From Streptomyces lavendulae subsp. lavendulae (GTDB taxonomy: Bacteria; Actinomycetota; Actinomycetes; Streptomycetales; Streptomycetaceae), in NCBI RefSeq assembly GCF_002803845.1, contig NZ_CP024985.1:8567501-8631500 (forward strand): a DNA stretch of 64,000 nucleotides, in the 5' to 3' direction. How positions within the stretch are numbered: position 1 is the stretch's first letter; each line of letters begins with the position of its first letter. This document shows, one piece after another, positions 26,708 through 34,633 of the stretch. A program made the position numbers and the translations under genes. The notes below the pieces were generated by a model, which saw only the letters and a program-made list of their open reading frames with translations, had not been told where the DNA came from and did not search any database.

Positions 26708-27856
26708 ATGAGTGTGGTCGTGCAGACCCAGAGCGTGGAGACCACCGCCGCCGCGGTCGATGATCCGTTGCTGTCCTACAGCATCACCACCACGCCGAGC
26801 CCGCTGAAGGCATCACCGGAGAACGAGGACTACCCCGAGGAGACGGGGGAGGTGATCATCGCGGTGGCCCGGCAGAGCGGCACCCCGGCCAACGTCGAGT
26901 GGATCAAGGTGAAGGTACCGGCCGGGGACAGGGCACCCGACCTCGCCACCGACCTCAACAAGATCACCTACCGGATCAGCCTCGACGGCTGGACCTCGCG
27001 CCTGGACGCCGCAGCCAAGGAATTCGTCTTCACACCCCGCAGCACCGCACCCATCGGTCCGGATGACGGATTCACCATCCAGCTCTCCGGCATCCCCATG
27101 AACCGCACCGTCGGCACCGCGCCCATCACCATCACCGAACGCTCCCACACCGGAAACGCCGCGCCCCAGAACCGGCCCACCGTCTTCAACCTCGGCAAAT
27201 TCCCCGCCGACTTCTACCTGCGCAACTTCCTGTGCGAACCCTCCGTCATCCAAAACGGCGGCGACGTGCGCCTCACTTGGGAACGCTCCGCCAACGCCAC
27301 CTACGAACTCCTCTACGGCGACGTCAACATCTGTGTCACCGACCGAAGCACCCACAATGTCGAGGGCATCAAATCGGACACCACCTTCTACCTCCGCGCC
27401 ACCGCAGGCGACGCCACCAACCCCGTCGTCCGGATCGTCTCCGCCCAGGTCACCGTCAACAAACCCGACCTGGAAATCGGCAACCTCACCGTGCACGGCG
27501 AGGTCCTCGGCCCCCTACGCGTCGGGTCCGTCTACGCCAAATCCGTCTCCGGCAGTCTGCGTCCCGATGCGGACAGTTCCCTGTTTAGCCGGGCGAGTGT
27601 CATCACGACCAACGTTCCCTACGAGAGGGTGGCGCCCTCCGCCGGACTCCTGGTCGGCCACAACATCGGCGGCGACGGCAGCGACGGCATGCTGAACATC
27701 GAAGTCGGCAAATCCGACAAGATGAGGCGCACCGAACTCGGACCCGATCAGAGTGCCACCATCTATGTCAGCAGCGGCGACACCATCAAATTCACCTTCA
27801 CCGGTCGCGTCACCCACGAGACCATCTGGTACGCCGCTGGCGGTGGGGGACTCTGA
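26708..27856 (+). CDS. Hypothetical protein with Ig/fibronectin-like region
   Basis: 382 residues from ATG 26708 (AAGGAG upstream). It has no signal peptide or membrane segment. Residues ~165-250 (FLCEPSVIQNGGDVRLTWER, then YELLYGDVNICVTDRSTHNV and TTFYLRATAGD) form an Ig- or FN3-like beta sandwich. A Ser/Thr-rich C-terminus (LGPDQSATIYVSSGDTIKFT) resembles a lectin or tail-tip domain. Composition and context suggest a structural or surface protein working with the truncated gene upstream. I do not recognise the family. Confidence 0.7.
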   Translation: MSVVVQTQSVETTAAAVDDPLLSYSITTTPSPLKASPENEDYPEETGEVIIAVARQSGTPANVEWIKVKVPAGDRAPDLATDLNKITYRISLDGWTSRLDAAAKEFVFTPRSTAPIGPDDGFTIQLSGIPMNRTVGTAPITITERSHTGNAAPQNRPTVFNLGKFPADFYLRNFLCEPSVIQNGGDVRLTWERSANATYELLYGDVNICVTDRSTHNVEGIKSDTTFYLRATAGDATNPVVRIVSAQVTVNKPDLEIGNLTVHGEVLGPLRVGSVYAKSVSGSLRPDADSSLFSRASVITTNVPYERVAPSAGLLVGHNIGGDGSDGMLNIEVGKSDKMRRTELGPDQSATIYVSSGDTIKFTFTGRVTHETIWYAAGGGGL

Positions 27857-28041
27857 CACCGGCACCCCCCCCGGAAACCGGCCCCACGATCTGCCGCAGC
27901 CCCCGCTGTCGTACGGGTCCAGCGACCCCAGAGCGGAGCGCCCGCGGTTCTGTGTCCTGCGTCAGGCGGACGCAGTGTCAGTGACAGCGGGACGGCCGCT
28001 TCGCGATGGGGCTCGTCCCTCCTGCCCGGGGCGGTCGATTG

Positions 28042-28149
28042 CTACAACACGGCCGGGGTGTTGGCGACGGCCGGGGGCGCGGTGGGGAGGATGGGCAGGA
28101 CTGCGAGGGCGAGCGCGGGCAGGCCGTTGCGGAGCAGTTTGTTGATCAT
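28042..28149 (-). CDS. Possible 35-residue secreted peptide
   Basis: A minus-strand frame from ATG 28149: MINKLLRNGLPALALAVLPI, then a Pro/Ala-rich end. Two basic residues, a hydrophobic core and Ala-X-Ala-type endings would fit a signal peptide with almost no mature part. No strong ribosome-binding site was seen. It may be a relic or chance. Confidence 0.25.
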   Translation of the reverse strand: MINKLLRNGLPALALAVLPILPTAPPAVANTPAVL

Positions 28150-28382
28150 GCTTCGGCTTGTAGCCGGATCTGCTGTGGGTCTGGAAGGGGGTGTCGGGGC
28201 AACTCGCCCGGCCGGGCGGGTTGATTCACCGGGGAAACGGATCTTCTTCCCGGCGTTCAGGCAGAGCTCCGTCGGCACAGCAGGACCAAGACATGTACCT
28301 GTCGTGTCGGGGGCCTCCGGGGCCGGAAAGGGTCTCGGAGGCCGTCCTGGAGGGACTACTGGGGCTGTTCCTTCTCGGGGGG

Positions 28383-28616
28383 CTATGGCCCGTCCGGCTT
28401 GATCGGAGAGGGCTGCTCCGGGGTGATATTCGCCCGCATGGCCCTGTCGGGCCGGTGGCCTGCTGCCCGGTAGTCGGCTTCGTCGGGATGAAGCTGTACC
28501 CGGGTCTGGCGCCAGGCCACGTCGAAGGAAACGTCCCCGCCAGAGGCCCGTACCGCGCGCCAGGCGTGCCAGCTGGTCCGCGGCGACAGCAACCACCGCC
28601 ACAACGTCGTACTCAC
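28383..28616 (-). CDS. Small hypothetical protein after the NTPase operon
   Basis: 77 residues from GTG 28616. Aromatic and basic N-terminus (TTLWRWLLSPRTSWHAWRAV), then FDVAWRQTRVQLHPDEADYR and a Pro-rich end. Composition is gene-like rather than shadow-like. It starts 40 bp after the third gene of the minus-strand operon and may be its last member. No known family. Confidence 0.4.
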   Translation of the reverse strand: MSTTLWRWLLSPRTSWHAWRAVRASGGDVSFDVAWRQTRVQLHPDEADYRAAGHRPDRAMRANITPEQPSPIKPDGP

Positions 28617-28656
28617 GGGCACCACCGGCCGTCTGGAGGTGAGGCTAGCCGTCTGT

Positions 28657-29421
28657 TCACGAGCCACCTGCCGGAGCCGGTTCGAGACTGCCGGCGAGCG
28701 CCTCCACGCGGTCTGCGTGGTCGTGCCGGTCCAAGGCGCGCATGCCACCGGCCAGAATGGTGTGGATCATCATCTTCTGGGCGGGCTCGGGAAAGGTACT
28801 GAGGAACTGGCGCACGACGTCTACCAGCGCGTACTCCACACCGAGGTGCTCGACGGGGCGGTGCTCGGCCAGGCGCTGGGCGAGTTCCTCGGTGACCGTG
28901 ACAGTAGGTGCTTTGGTCCAGTCGCTGTTTCTTTCTTCGAGCCAGTGCGCGAGGAGCGTCGCAGGTTGTGAGAGATGAACGGCAAGCGCCTCGGTCCTCT
29001 GGCGGCGCAGTTCATCGGCGATGGTCTGCTTGCGCTGTGCCTCCAAAAGGGCCGATACGGCGGCGCGGTCCTCGGCGAGCAGGCCCACGTTGGCCTTCGC
29101 GGTGAACAGCAGGCGAGGGACGGCCGCCAGGGACCGTTCCCGTCCCAGTTCGGCCGCGCACACGTCCTGGACCGTGGCGAGGTCGAACGCATCACGGACC
29201 CGAAGCGCGTCCGCCGCGGCATGGCGCAGTACGTCCCGGATAGCGGCGATGGCATGGGCGGCGTCCATACCGTCCGGCGGGTCACTGTTCACGGTCGCGG
29301 TGATCACCACGTGGAAGGCGATGCCTTCGTGCTTGCTGGCCAGGCGCGCTTCGATGTGGGCGAGTTCGCTGTTCAGGTCCTTGCGGGAGATCCCCGAGCG
29401 CCTGCTTTTGAACAACGCCAT
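28657..29421 (-). CDS. Helical hypothetical protein, third gene of the NTPase operon
   Basis: 254 residues, nearly all alpha-helical. After a basic start (ALFKSRRSGISRKDLNSELA) come a beta-like strand pair (AFHVVITATVNSD) and long amphipathic helices (DRAAVSALLEAQRKQTIADE, then LRRQRTEALAVHLS) suggesting a coiled coil. ATG 29421 follows the NTPase stop by one base, so it is translationally coupled. No enzymatic motif is visible; a scaffold or effector partner of the NTPase is a context-based guess. Confidence 0.75.
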   Translation of the reverse strand: MALFKSRRSGISRKDLNSELAHIEARLASKHEGIAFHVVITATVNSDPPDGMDAAHAIAAIRDVLRHAAADALRVRDAFDLATVQDVCAAELGRERSLAAVPRLLFTAKANVGLLAEDRAAVSALLEAQRKQTIADELRRQRTEALAVHLSQPATLLAHWLEERNSDWTKAPTVTVTEELAQRLAEHRPVEHLGVEYALVDVVRQFLSTFPEPAQKMMIHTILAGGMRALDRHDHADRVEALAGSLEPAPAGGS

Positions 29422-29422
29422 G

Positions 29423-31621
29423 TCACGACCCCGCGTGGCCGGAGCCGCGCCTGTGCCAGGGCTGGAGCTGGGAGGGCATGCGAAGGGCCTTGCGCAGCGA
29501 GACGACTGCCTCGTCGTAGGCGACTCCGGGTGCCCCGAACATGAGGTCGGAAATGGGTGAGCTGCCCAGGTGGCGCTGGATGACCTCGTCGAGGATGTCC
29601 TTGATCATGGGCAATTCGACATGTCCGTCGGCGAAGGCGTGTGCCCAGTTGTGGAGGACCTGACGGGACTCAGCGTCGACCTTGGAGTTTCCGAGGGCGG
29701 CACTCCACTTGTCGATGAGCGCTTCCTTGACGTCGGGGTGCTGCTCGGCGGATGACAGCATGACCTGGAGGATCCAAGGGTCCTTGCGCGGGTCCACGAG
29801 CGCGAGGAAAGCGCGGTGGGCAGCCAGGCTCCGGCCCTCCGCCGACCATTTCCCGAGTGCCGCCCAGAACCGGGGCAGCTGGCCTTGGGCCCGGGCAGTC
29901 GCACACAGGGCGGCTTCGGCGGTCTGGACGGCCTTGTCGCGGTCGGAGCGGCCCAGGACGTGCTTGAGGCGGACCAGGGCCTGGCTCGGGTAGTGCTCGG
30001 CGAACTCTCCCTGGCAGACCAGAGCCACCACGCGGGCCACCGGCTCGGAGGGTTCCTGGGCCCAGTCCAGGAGTTTGGAGCGGACCTGGGGTCCAAGAGC
30101 GGGGGCCTCGGCGGCCCGCGTGAGGACCCGGGCGATCAGGTCCAGGTGCTCGGCCCGGCTGTCCTTCCCGATCCACTCCTTGATGGTGGTGATCGCCCTG
30201 AAGTCGTTCTCGGCGATCGCGAGTTCCACCAGCAGGTCACTGATCGTCTGCAGCCTGCTGGGGCCGGCCTCGGCGGTGATGAGCTCATCGAGCCAGTCCA
30301 GCAGGGGCTTGTGGATATCGGCTCGCTGGTGCCACAGGTGGACCAGCACTGCGCGGGCGTAGCCCGCCTTGTGGTCGAGGCTGACCTTGCGGGTTACAAC
30401 TTCGACCCCGACCTTGTTCAGGCGGCTCGTCAGGTCGGGGCCGGTGAGGATCTCCCTGACGGTTCCGACGCTGTTGTCCTTCAGGAGTGCGCGGGCCGCG
30501 TCCTGGACCGTCAGGGCGTCCTCGCCATCGAGGAACAGGGCGGCGATCAGCAGGGCCCGGTCCTCGGGCTTGTCCTCCGTGGCCGTGAACACGTTCTTGA
30601 CGTCCGTGCGCCATTCCTGGAACGCCGACTTCGCCGTCTCCAGCCCCTTGAGGGACTCCTCGACACCGGCCAGTGTCGCGGCCAGCCGCACCGCGTCCGC
30701 AGGAGTCGAGCCCGCGTTCAGGAGCATCGCGGCCGGGCCGGGGCTGCCCACGGTGGGCCGCTGCAGCCAGTCGGCGCACACCGGCTTCCCGTACAGCGCC
30801 TTCAGGTGCGCAATGGCGATCTCGTGGGCGGACGGCCTGACCCTGGCAGTGACCTGCACACGGTCGAACGCACCGGACTGCTCGCCGGGCCACCCGTCCT
30901 CGTTGGCGATGACCACCAGGTACGAGCCGACCTCACGCAGCTTCTCGGCATGGGCCAAGAGCTGCTTAGCCACGTCACCGGGGGCTTTCCAGGCATCGAT
31001 CTCGGATGCCACATCGAGGAGATACCCGGTCGCCTCCTGCGTTGGCATGAGTTCGATGTCCGGGCTCTCGGGGCGCTCCCAGTCGGGGTGCACCTCCTGC
31101 AGGTCCAGCGGGTTGGCACCCGAGCGCCGGCGTGCGTCGGACATCTGCCACAGGGCGCGGATGCCGGCGGTCCGCTTGCCCATGCCCGGAGCGCCCGCGA
31201 CCACAGCGAGAGCCGGCCCCGGCCCCGCCAGCAGCACTCTGGCGTCCTCGGCAGTGGTCACCCGCTCGTGCTCGGGTCCCGCATCCACCCAGGCCAGACC
31301 GACAGCTTCGACCTCCGCGGACGGGATGGGCGTCACCGTCAGCGGCGGCTTGCTGTGCATGGTCACGTCGCGTCCGGCGACGACGATCTGGGAGTTCCTG
31401 TTGTCGCTGATCTCGACGCCAGGCGGCTTCGGCTCGGCGTCGGGCGCCGGATCCGGCTCGCCGACCGGATCCGGCAAATCGGCGGTCGGCGGATGCTCGG
31501 GTGCGGCAGCCGTCGGCGGGCCGAAGGGAGGCGTTGAGGACGGCGAGTTCCCCGGCGTGGACGGCACCCCGAACCTATCCGGCTCTTCCGGAAAGCCGCC
31601 GCGGTGGTTCTCCTCGGTCAC
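29423..31621 (-). CDS. P-loop STAND-like NTPase with N-terminal NSQIVV motif
   Basis: 732 residues. The first ~70 are a Pro-rich disordered tail. Residues 72-90 hold NRNSQIVVAGRDVTMHS, closely matching the C-terminus of the protein encoded just upstream. A P-loop (GAPGMGKRT, 143-151) follows and a Walker B-like SYLVVIANEDGW. The C-terminal half is helical, repeat-like sequence (for example VRSKLLDWAQEPSEPVARVV), as in STAND/NLR-type sensors. The start GTG 31621 overlaps the previous stop by 4 bp. The layout (signalling motif, NTPase, sensor repeats, small partner with the same motif) resembles bacterial NLR-related immune or cell-death systems. That role is inference. Confidence 0.8.
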   Translation of the reverse strand: MTEENHRGGFPEEPDRFGVPSTPGNSPSSTPPFGPPTAAAPEHPPTADLPDPVGEPDPAPDAEPKPPGVEISDNRNSQIVVAGRDVTMHSKPPLTVTPIPSAEVEAVGLAWVDAGPEHERVTTAEDARVLLAGPGPALAVVAGAPGMGKRTAGIRALWQMSDARRRSGANPLDLQEVHPDWERPESPDIELMPTQEATGYLLDVASEIDAWKAPGDVAKQLLAHAEKLREVGSYLVVIANEDGWPGEQSGAFDRVQVTARVRPSAHEIAIAHLKALYGKPVCADWLQRPTVGSPGPAAMLLNAGSTPADAVRLAATLAGVEESLKGLETAKSAFQEWRTDVKNVFTATEDKPEDRALLIAALFLDGEDALTVQDAARALLKDNSVGTVREILTGPDLTSRLNKVGVEVVTRKVSLDHKAGYARAVLVHLWHQRADIHKPLLDWLDELITAEAGPSRLQTISDLLVELAIAENDFRAITTIKEWIGKDSRAEHLDLIARVLTRAAEAPALGPQVRSKLLDWAQEPSEPVARVVALVCQGEFAEHYPSQALVRLKHVLGRSDRDKAVQTAEAALCATARAQGQLPRFWAALGKWSAEGRSLAAHRAFLALVDPRKDPWILQVMLSSAEQHPDVKEALIDKWSAALGNSKVDAESRQVLHNWAHAFADGHVELPMIKDILDEVIQRHLGSSPISDLMFGAPGVAYDEAVVSLRKALRMPSQLQPWHRRGSGHAGS

Positions 31622-32055
31622 TGCTGGGCCTCCGGACGGTAGTGGAGGGTGTTGCCGATGATGGACCCGCGTGAGACGACGATCTGACTGTTGGTGTTGC
31701 CCCGAACGGTCAGCGTGCCGTCTGCCGGACCGGACGCCCCGGTAGTCTTTTCGATCAGGGCTTGGAACTCGGCGGCAGCGTCCGGGTGGTTCCGCAAGAA
31801 CGACTCCAGCTGGATCCCCAGCGTGGTGCGCAGGGCGCTCTCCACAGCCGGCTGATTCGCATCATCGGTCCGGCTCAGCAGCTCGTAGCCCGCATCGAGC
31901 TGTAGCACCTGCCCCGGAGCCCCCTCCTCGTCCCTGCTTCCGAAAAACCGGGCCAGGACATCACGCACGCCCTGCCAGGTGGACCTCGCCATCTCCGAAA
32001 CCAGCGCCGCAGCCCCCATGGCCGCTAGATCCCCCGCACTCATGAGCTCGGACAC
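31618..32055 (-). CDS. Small partner of the NTPase, with C-terminal NSQIVV motif
   Basis: 145 residues from GTG 32055, with GGGGGAG upstream. The N-terminal part (AAALVSEMARSTWQGVRDVL, then ARFFGSR) is the helical domain seen in many small actinobacterial proteins with poly-Asn/Gln-like tails. A helix with FLRNHPDAAAEFQALIE follows, and the end is GNTNSQIVVSRGSIIGNT (120-136). The same NSQIVV core occurs at residues 76-81 of the NTPase. Such matched short motifs in partner genes are how bacterial amyloid signalling (BASS) pairs were recognised. First gene of the operon; its promoter should lie in 32056-32200. Confidence 0.75.
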   Translation of the reverse strand: MSELMSAGDLAAMGAAALVSEMARSTWQGVRDVLARFFGSRDEEGAPGQVLQLDAGYELLSRTDDANQPAVESALRTTLGIQLESFLRNHPDAAAEFQALIEKTTGASGPADGTLTVRGNTNSQIVVSRGSIIGNTLHYRPEAQQ

Positions 32056-32693
32056 ACTCTCCCCCTGATAACCCAATCGTGGATTTGATGGCCCAGAGTG
32101 CGATCACTTCCCTTTGCCTGCAATCAGAAATGCACCGTCGTCCGAAAATCAATGATGAAGCTGCCGAGAGATTTAAGCCGAGATGTGAGGGTGATCACCC
32201 AGAGACGATCATGGAAAAGGCAGTAGGCGGGGGTCGGTGGGCCGTTAAACGGGGCATTATCGGCCATAGGCGGCGGTAGAAATGAATGGCCTGAACGACT
32301 TCCCGACCGCCAACCTCTGGCCAACGCCAGCATGTAGCAGATCCGCCTACATAATCGAAACAGTTGACTATTCTCCGCGTGTCATCACATCAGATCGAAT
32401 TACGGGGGGGGCGCCTTTCTGTCTTTCGTACCTGTCGGGCGGCAGCCCCAGCGGGCCCTACGTCAAGCCGATTCGGGCACGAAGCCGCGCCACCCCAACT
32501 CGGCAGGAGAACGCCGTTGAGGTACGTGCGGCTGTCACATGAGCGGCAGATGTGGAGCGACCGGAGCGCACGGTGACCGATCTGCACCCCCGTGAGGACC
32601 GCACGCGGTGTTCACCTCACCCAGAATCGCTTCGGTCGGCATCACGGAGCAGGCGAAGGCACCCGGCCGCCCGTACGTGACGGCAACGCGGGA
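32056..32693. other. Intergenic region upstream of the NTPase operon
   Basis: About 640 bp of lower GC than its surroundings, especially 32070-32400. It has no frame of protein character on either strand. It should contain the minus-strand promoter of the NTPase operon close to 32060-32150. No repeats or hairpins of note were seen. Confidence 0.45.
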
Positions 32694-32894
32694 TTACAGC
32701 GGCATCGCGTACGGCTGGGCCATGGAGGACGGTCTGTCCTCACCCGGCGTACGCCGGAGCCGGCATGCTCCGCTGGACAGGAAGAGGTTCGAGATCCGGT
32801 GGGCTGCTTCGCGCGCGGCCGCCTCATGACCTCGGATCTCGATCGTGATGACGCTCCGTCGCTCGTGGCCTCGGCAACCCGGCGGCCGCACCAC
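32694..32894 (-). CDS. Possible small protein
   Basis: The frame contains SVITIEIRGHEAAAREAAHR, then ISNLFLSSGACRLRRTPGED. A strand-helix-strand of this kind is seen in several small Streptomyces proteins of unknown role. The start is unclear (GTG 32894 is not preceded by a good ribosome-binding site), so this may be a fragment. Confidence 0.35.
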   Translation of the reverse strand: MVRPPGCRGHERRSVITIEIRGHEAAAREAAHRISNLFLSSGACRLRRTPGEDRPSSMAQPYAMPL

Positions 32895-33197
32895 GAGTTC
32901 CGCGGGCGCGTCAGGTGCACTCCTTTGAGTGCTCGGTGAGTACGCCAGTAGTCAGTGCGGCGTTCGGGTGAGACTGCGGTTCAGCATCACGGTGGCCAGG
33001 TTCCGTCTCCCCATCGGTGTGGTTGAATCCGCAGCGGCGGGCCCGGCGGGGCCCCAGTCCCTGTGCGCGACCCGACATCGAGCACACCGTGGGAGAGCCA
33101 ACTCGGCTGGCACCGCCACATGCTCCGTACGATCTCGTGGACCTCGTGCCGCGCGCGCTGTGTCGGGACAGCTGAGCGCTGTGAGGGGCTCCGAGTC

Positions 33198-34277
33198 ATG
33201 AAGGCCACCGTCGTCGAACGCCGTGCCGAACTGCTGCGCCTATACGCCGGGCTGCCCTGGAAAACCGCCCTGGCGCGGGTCGAGGCTGCTGCGCCCGGCT
33301 CCCTGCTCATCCCGGAGCCGGATGCCGGCCAGCTGGTGCTGGAAGCGCGTGTGATGGCCGCTCTGGCCTGGCGGCAGATCACCACGCTCCACCCGTGGGG
33401 CATTGAGTACGTCGACCCGCGCTCCGACCGCCTGCTGATCTGTTTCGAGCCCGACGTGGCCGGGCGGCGCAACGCCGAGGCGACCCAGGAACTAGATCTG
33501 GCCAAGGCCCTGCTGCCGCGCGCCGACGAATACGACCAGATCATGGGGGTGCCCGGGGCTCGCACCCACATCAAGGACGGGAGAGTGGTGCTGCGCCTGC
33601 CAGGCACGACTGCCTCCGTCGTACTGCTGGGCCTGGACCCCGAGGAATGGCGGCGGGCGGTCGAGACCCAGGACCTGGAGATGAGGACCTGGGGGATGAC
33701 ACCGTGCCACCAGGGGCGGCCTGACAGCCTGCACCCGGTCGAGCGCCCCTACCGGCGGCCGGGCCGCAGGGGCACCGCAGCGTCCGACTGGTTGCTCAGC
33801 GGTCTGCTGCGTCGGGCCGGCCTGATCCGTTCCCTGGGTGTCCCGCTGGTGGTGACCGGCTGGCTCAACTGCCGTGAACGCGGCGGGGGTGAGCGCTGGA
33901 TCATCGATCCCACCTTCGCTGAAGGCCACGGCCCCGCCGGCCACCGTCGGCTGGCCGCGCTGCTGTCAGCACCGGACCGGGGCCTGCCCGTCACCATTGT
34001 GGACGAGCACTGCAACTGCGACCTGCCGCCCGGATACACCGACCAGTGCACCACCACCATCGCCTCCGTACGGCCGGAGCGGCCGGGGGCGCTGGAAGTG
34101 CGCACGATCCACCGCCGCGGTGACCGCCTGAGGCGCATTCAGCAGGACCGGCCAGCCCTCTATGCCGTCCAGAAGAAACTCACCCACTCCTTGCCCGCCA
34201 CCGTGAACCGCTGGCTTGAGTCCGTCCGGCCGCCAACTGCGGGCGCAACCGGAACGGCTGTCAGTGCCCCTCGCTGA
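33198..34277 (+). CDS. Hypothetical protein
   Basis: 359 residues from ATG 33198; the frame is open upstream but that part is shadow-like. The sequence alternates helices and strands (VVERRAELLRLYAGLPWKTA, then SDRLLICFEPDVAGRRNAEA and VVLRLPGTTASVVLLGLD). A basic, cysteine-containing C-terminal part includes VDEHCNCDLPPGYTDQC. It has no signal peptide or membrane helix. The three closely spaced Cys could bind metal. It is convergent with the NB-ARC/TPR gene. I do not recognise the family. Confidence 0.6.
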   Translation: MKATVVERRAELLRLYAGLPWKTALARVEAAAPGSLLIPEPDAGQLVLEARVMAALAWRQITTLHPWGIEYVDPRSDRLLICFEPDVAGRRNAEATQELDLAKALLPRADEYDQIMGVPGARTHIKDGRVVLRLPGTTASVVLLGLDPEEWRRAVETQDLEMRTWGMTPCHQGRPDSLHPVERPYRRPGRRGTAASDWLLSGLLRRAGLIRSLGVPLVVTGWLNCRERGGGERWIIDPTFAEGHGPAGHRRLAALLSAPDRGLPVTIVDEHCNCDLPPGYTDQCTTTIASVRPERPGALEVRTIHRRGDRLRRIQQDRPALYAVQKKLTHSLPATVNRWLESVRPPTAGATGTAVSAPR

Positions 34278-34633
34278 GACCGCACACCAGGCCCTGGCGA
34301 GCACCGGTCCGGGGACGAGCGTAGCTCGGCCGTGGAACCGTCCCGGCTTCGGCTCGCGGCGGGTCACGGGCTGGAAAGAATTGCAGTCATCCGGCGTGGG
34401 CGGAGCCCACTTCTGCCCTTGCTGGGGCGTCCTCAAGGTCGGGCGGACGTCAGGGCACGGTCTCCTTGAGACCGATCCGCATTCCACCCTGAAGGCCTGC
34501 CCACCCGCAAACGACACGCGGTACGCGACATCGAGTAATTCCGGCCTGCCGGTGCTTCGAACCTGGCTGCCGGGGCGGCGGTTAGGCCGGGGCCTATTGC
34601 CCGTCGCAGCGCAGTCCACTCAGGGGCTCTGGC
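34278..34633. other. Gene-free convergent intergenic region
   Basis: About 355 bp between the 3' ends of two convergent genes. I see no coding frame of quality and no strong terminator hairpin. Confidence 0.4.

Noticed and set aside
29816..31537. A 573-residue plus-strand frame opposite the NTPase gene
   Set aside because: Shadow of the minus-strand gene, which has P-loop motifs, coupled starts and normal composition.
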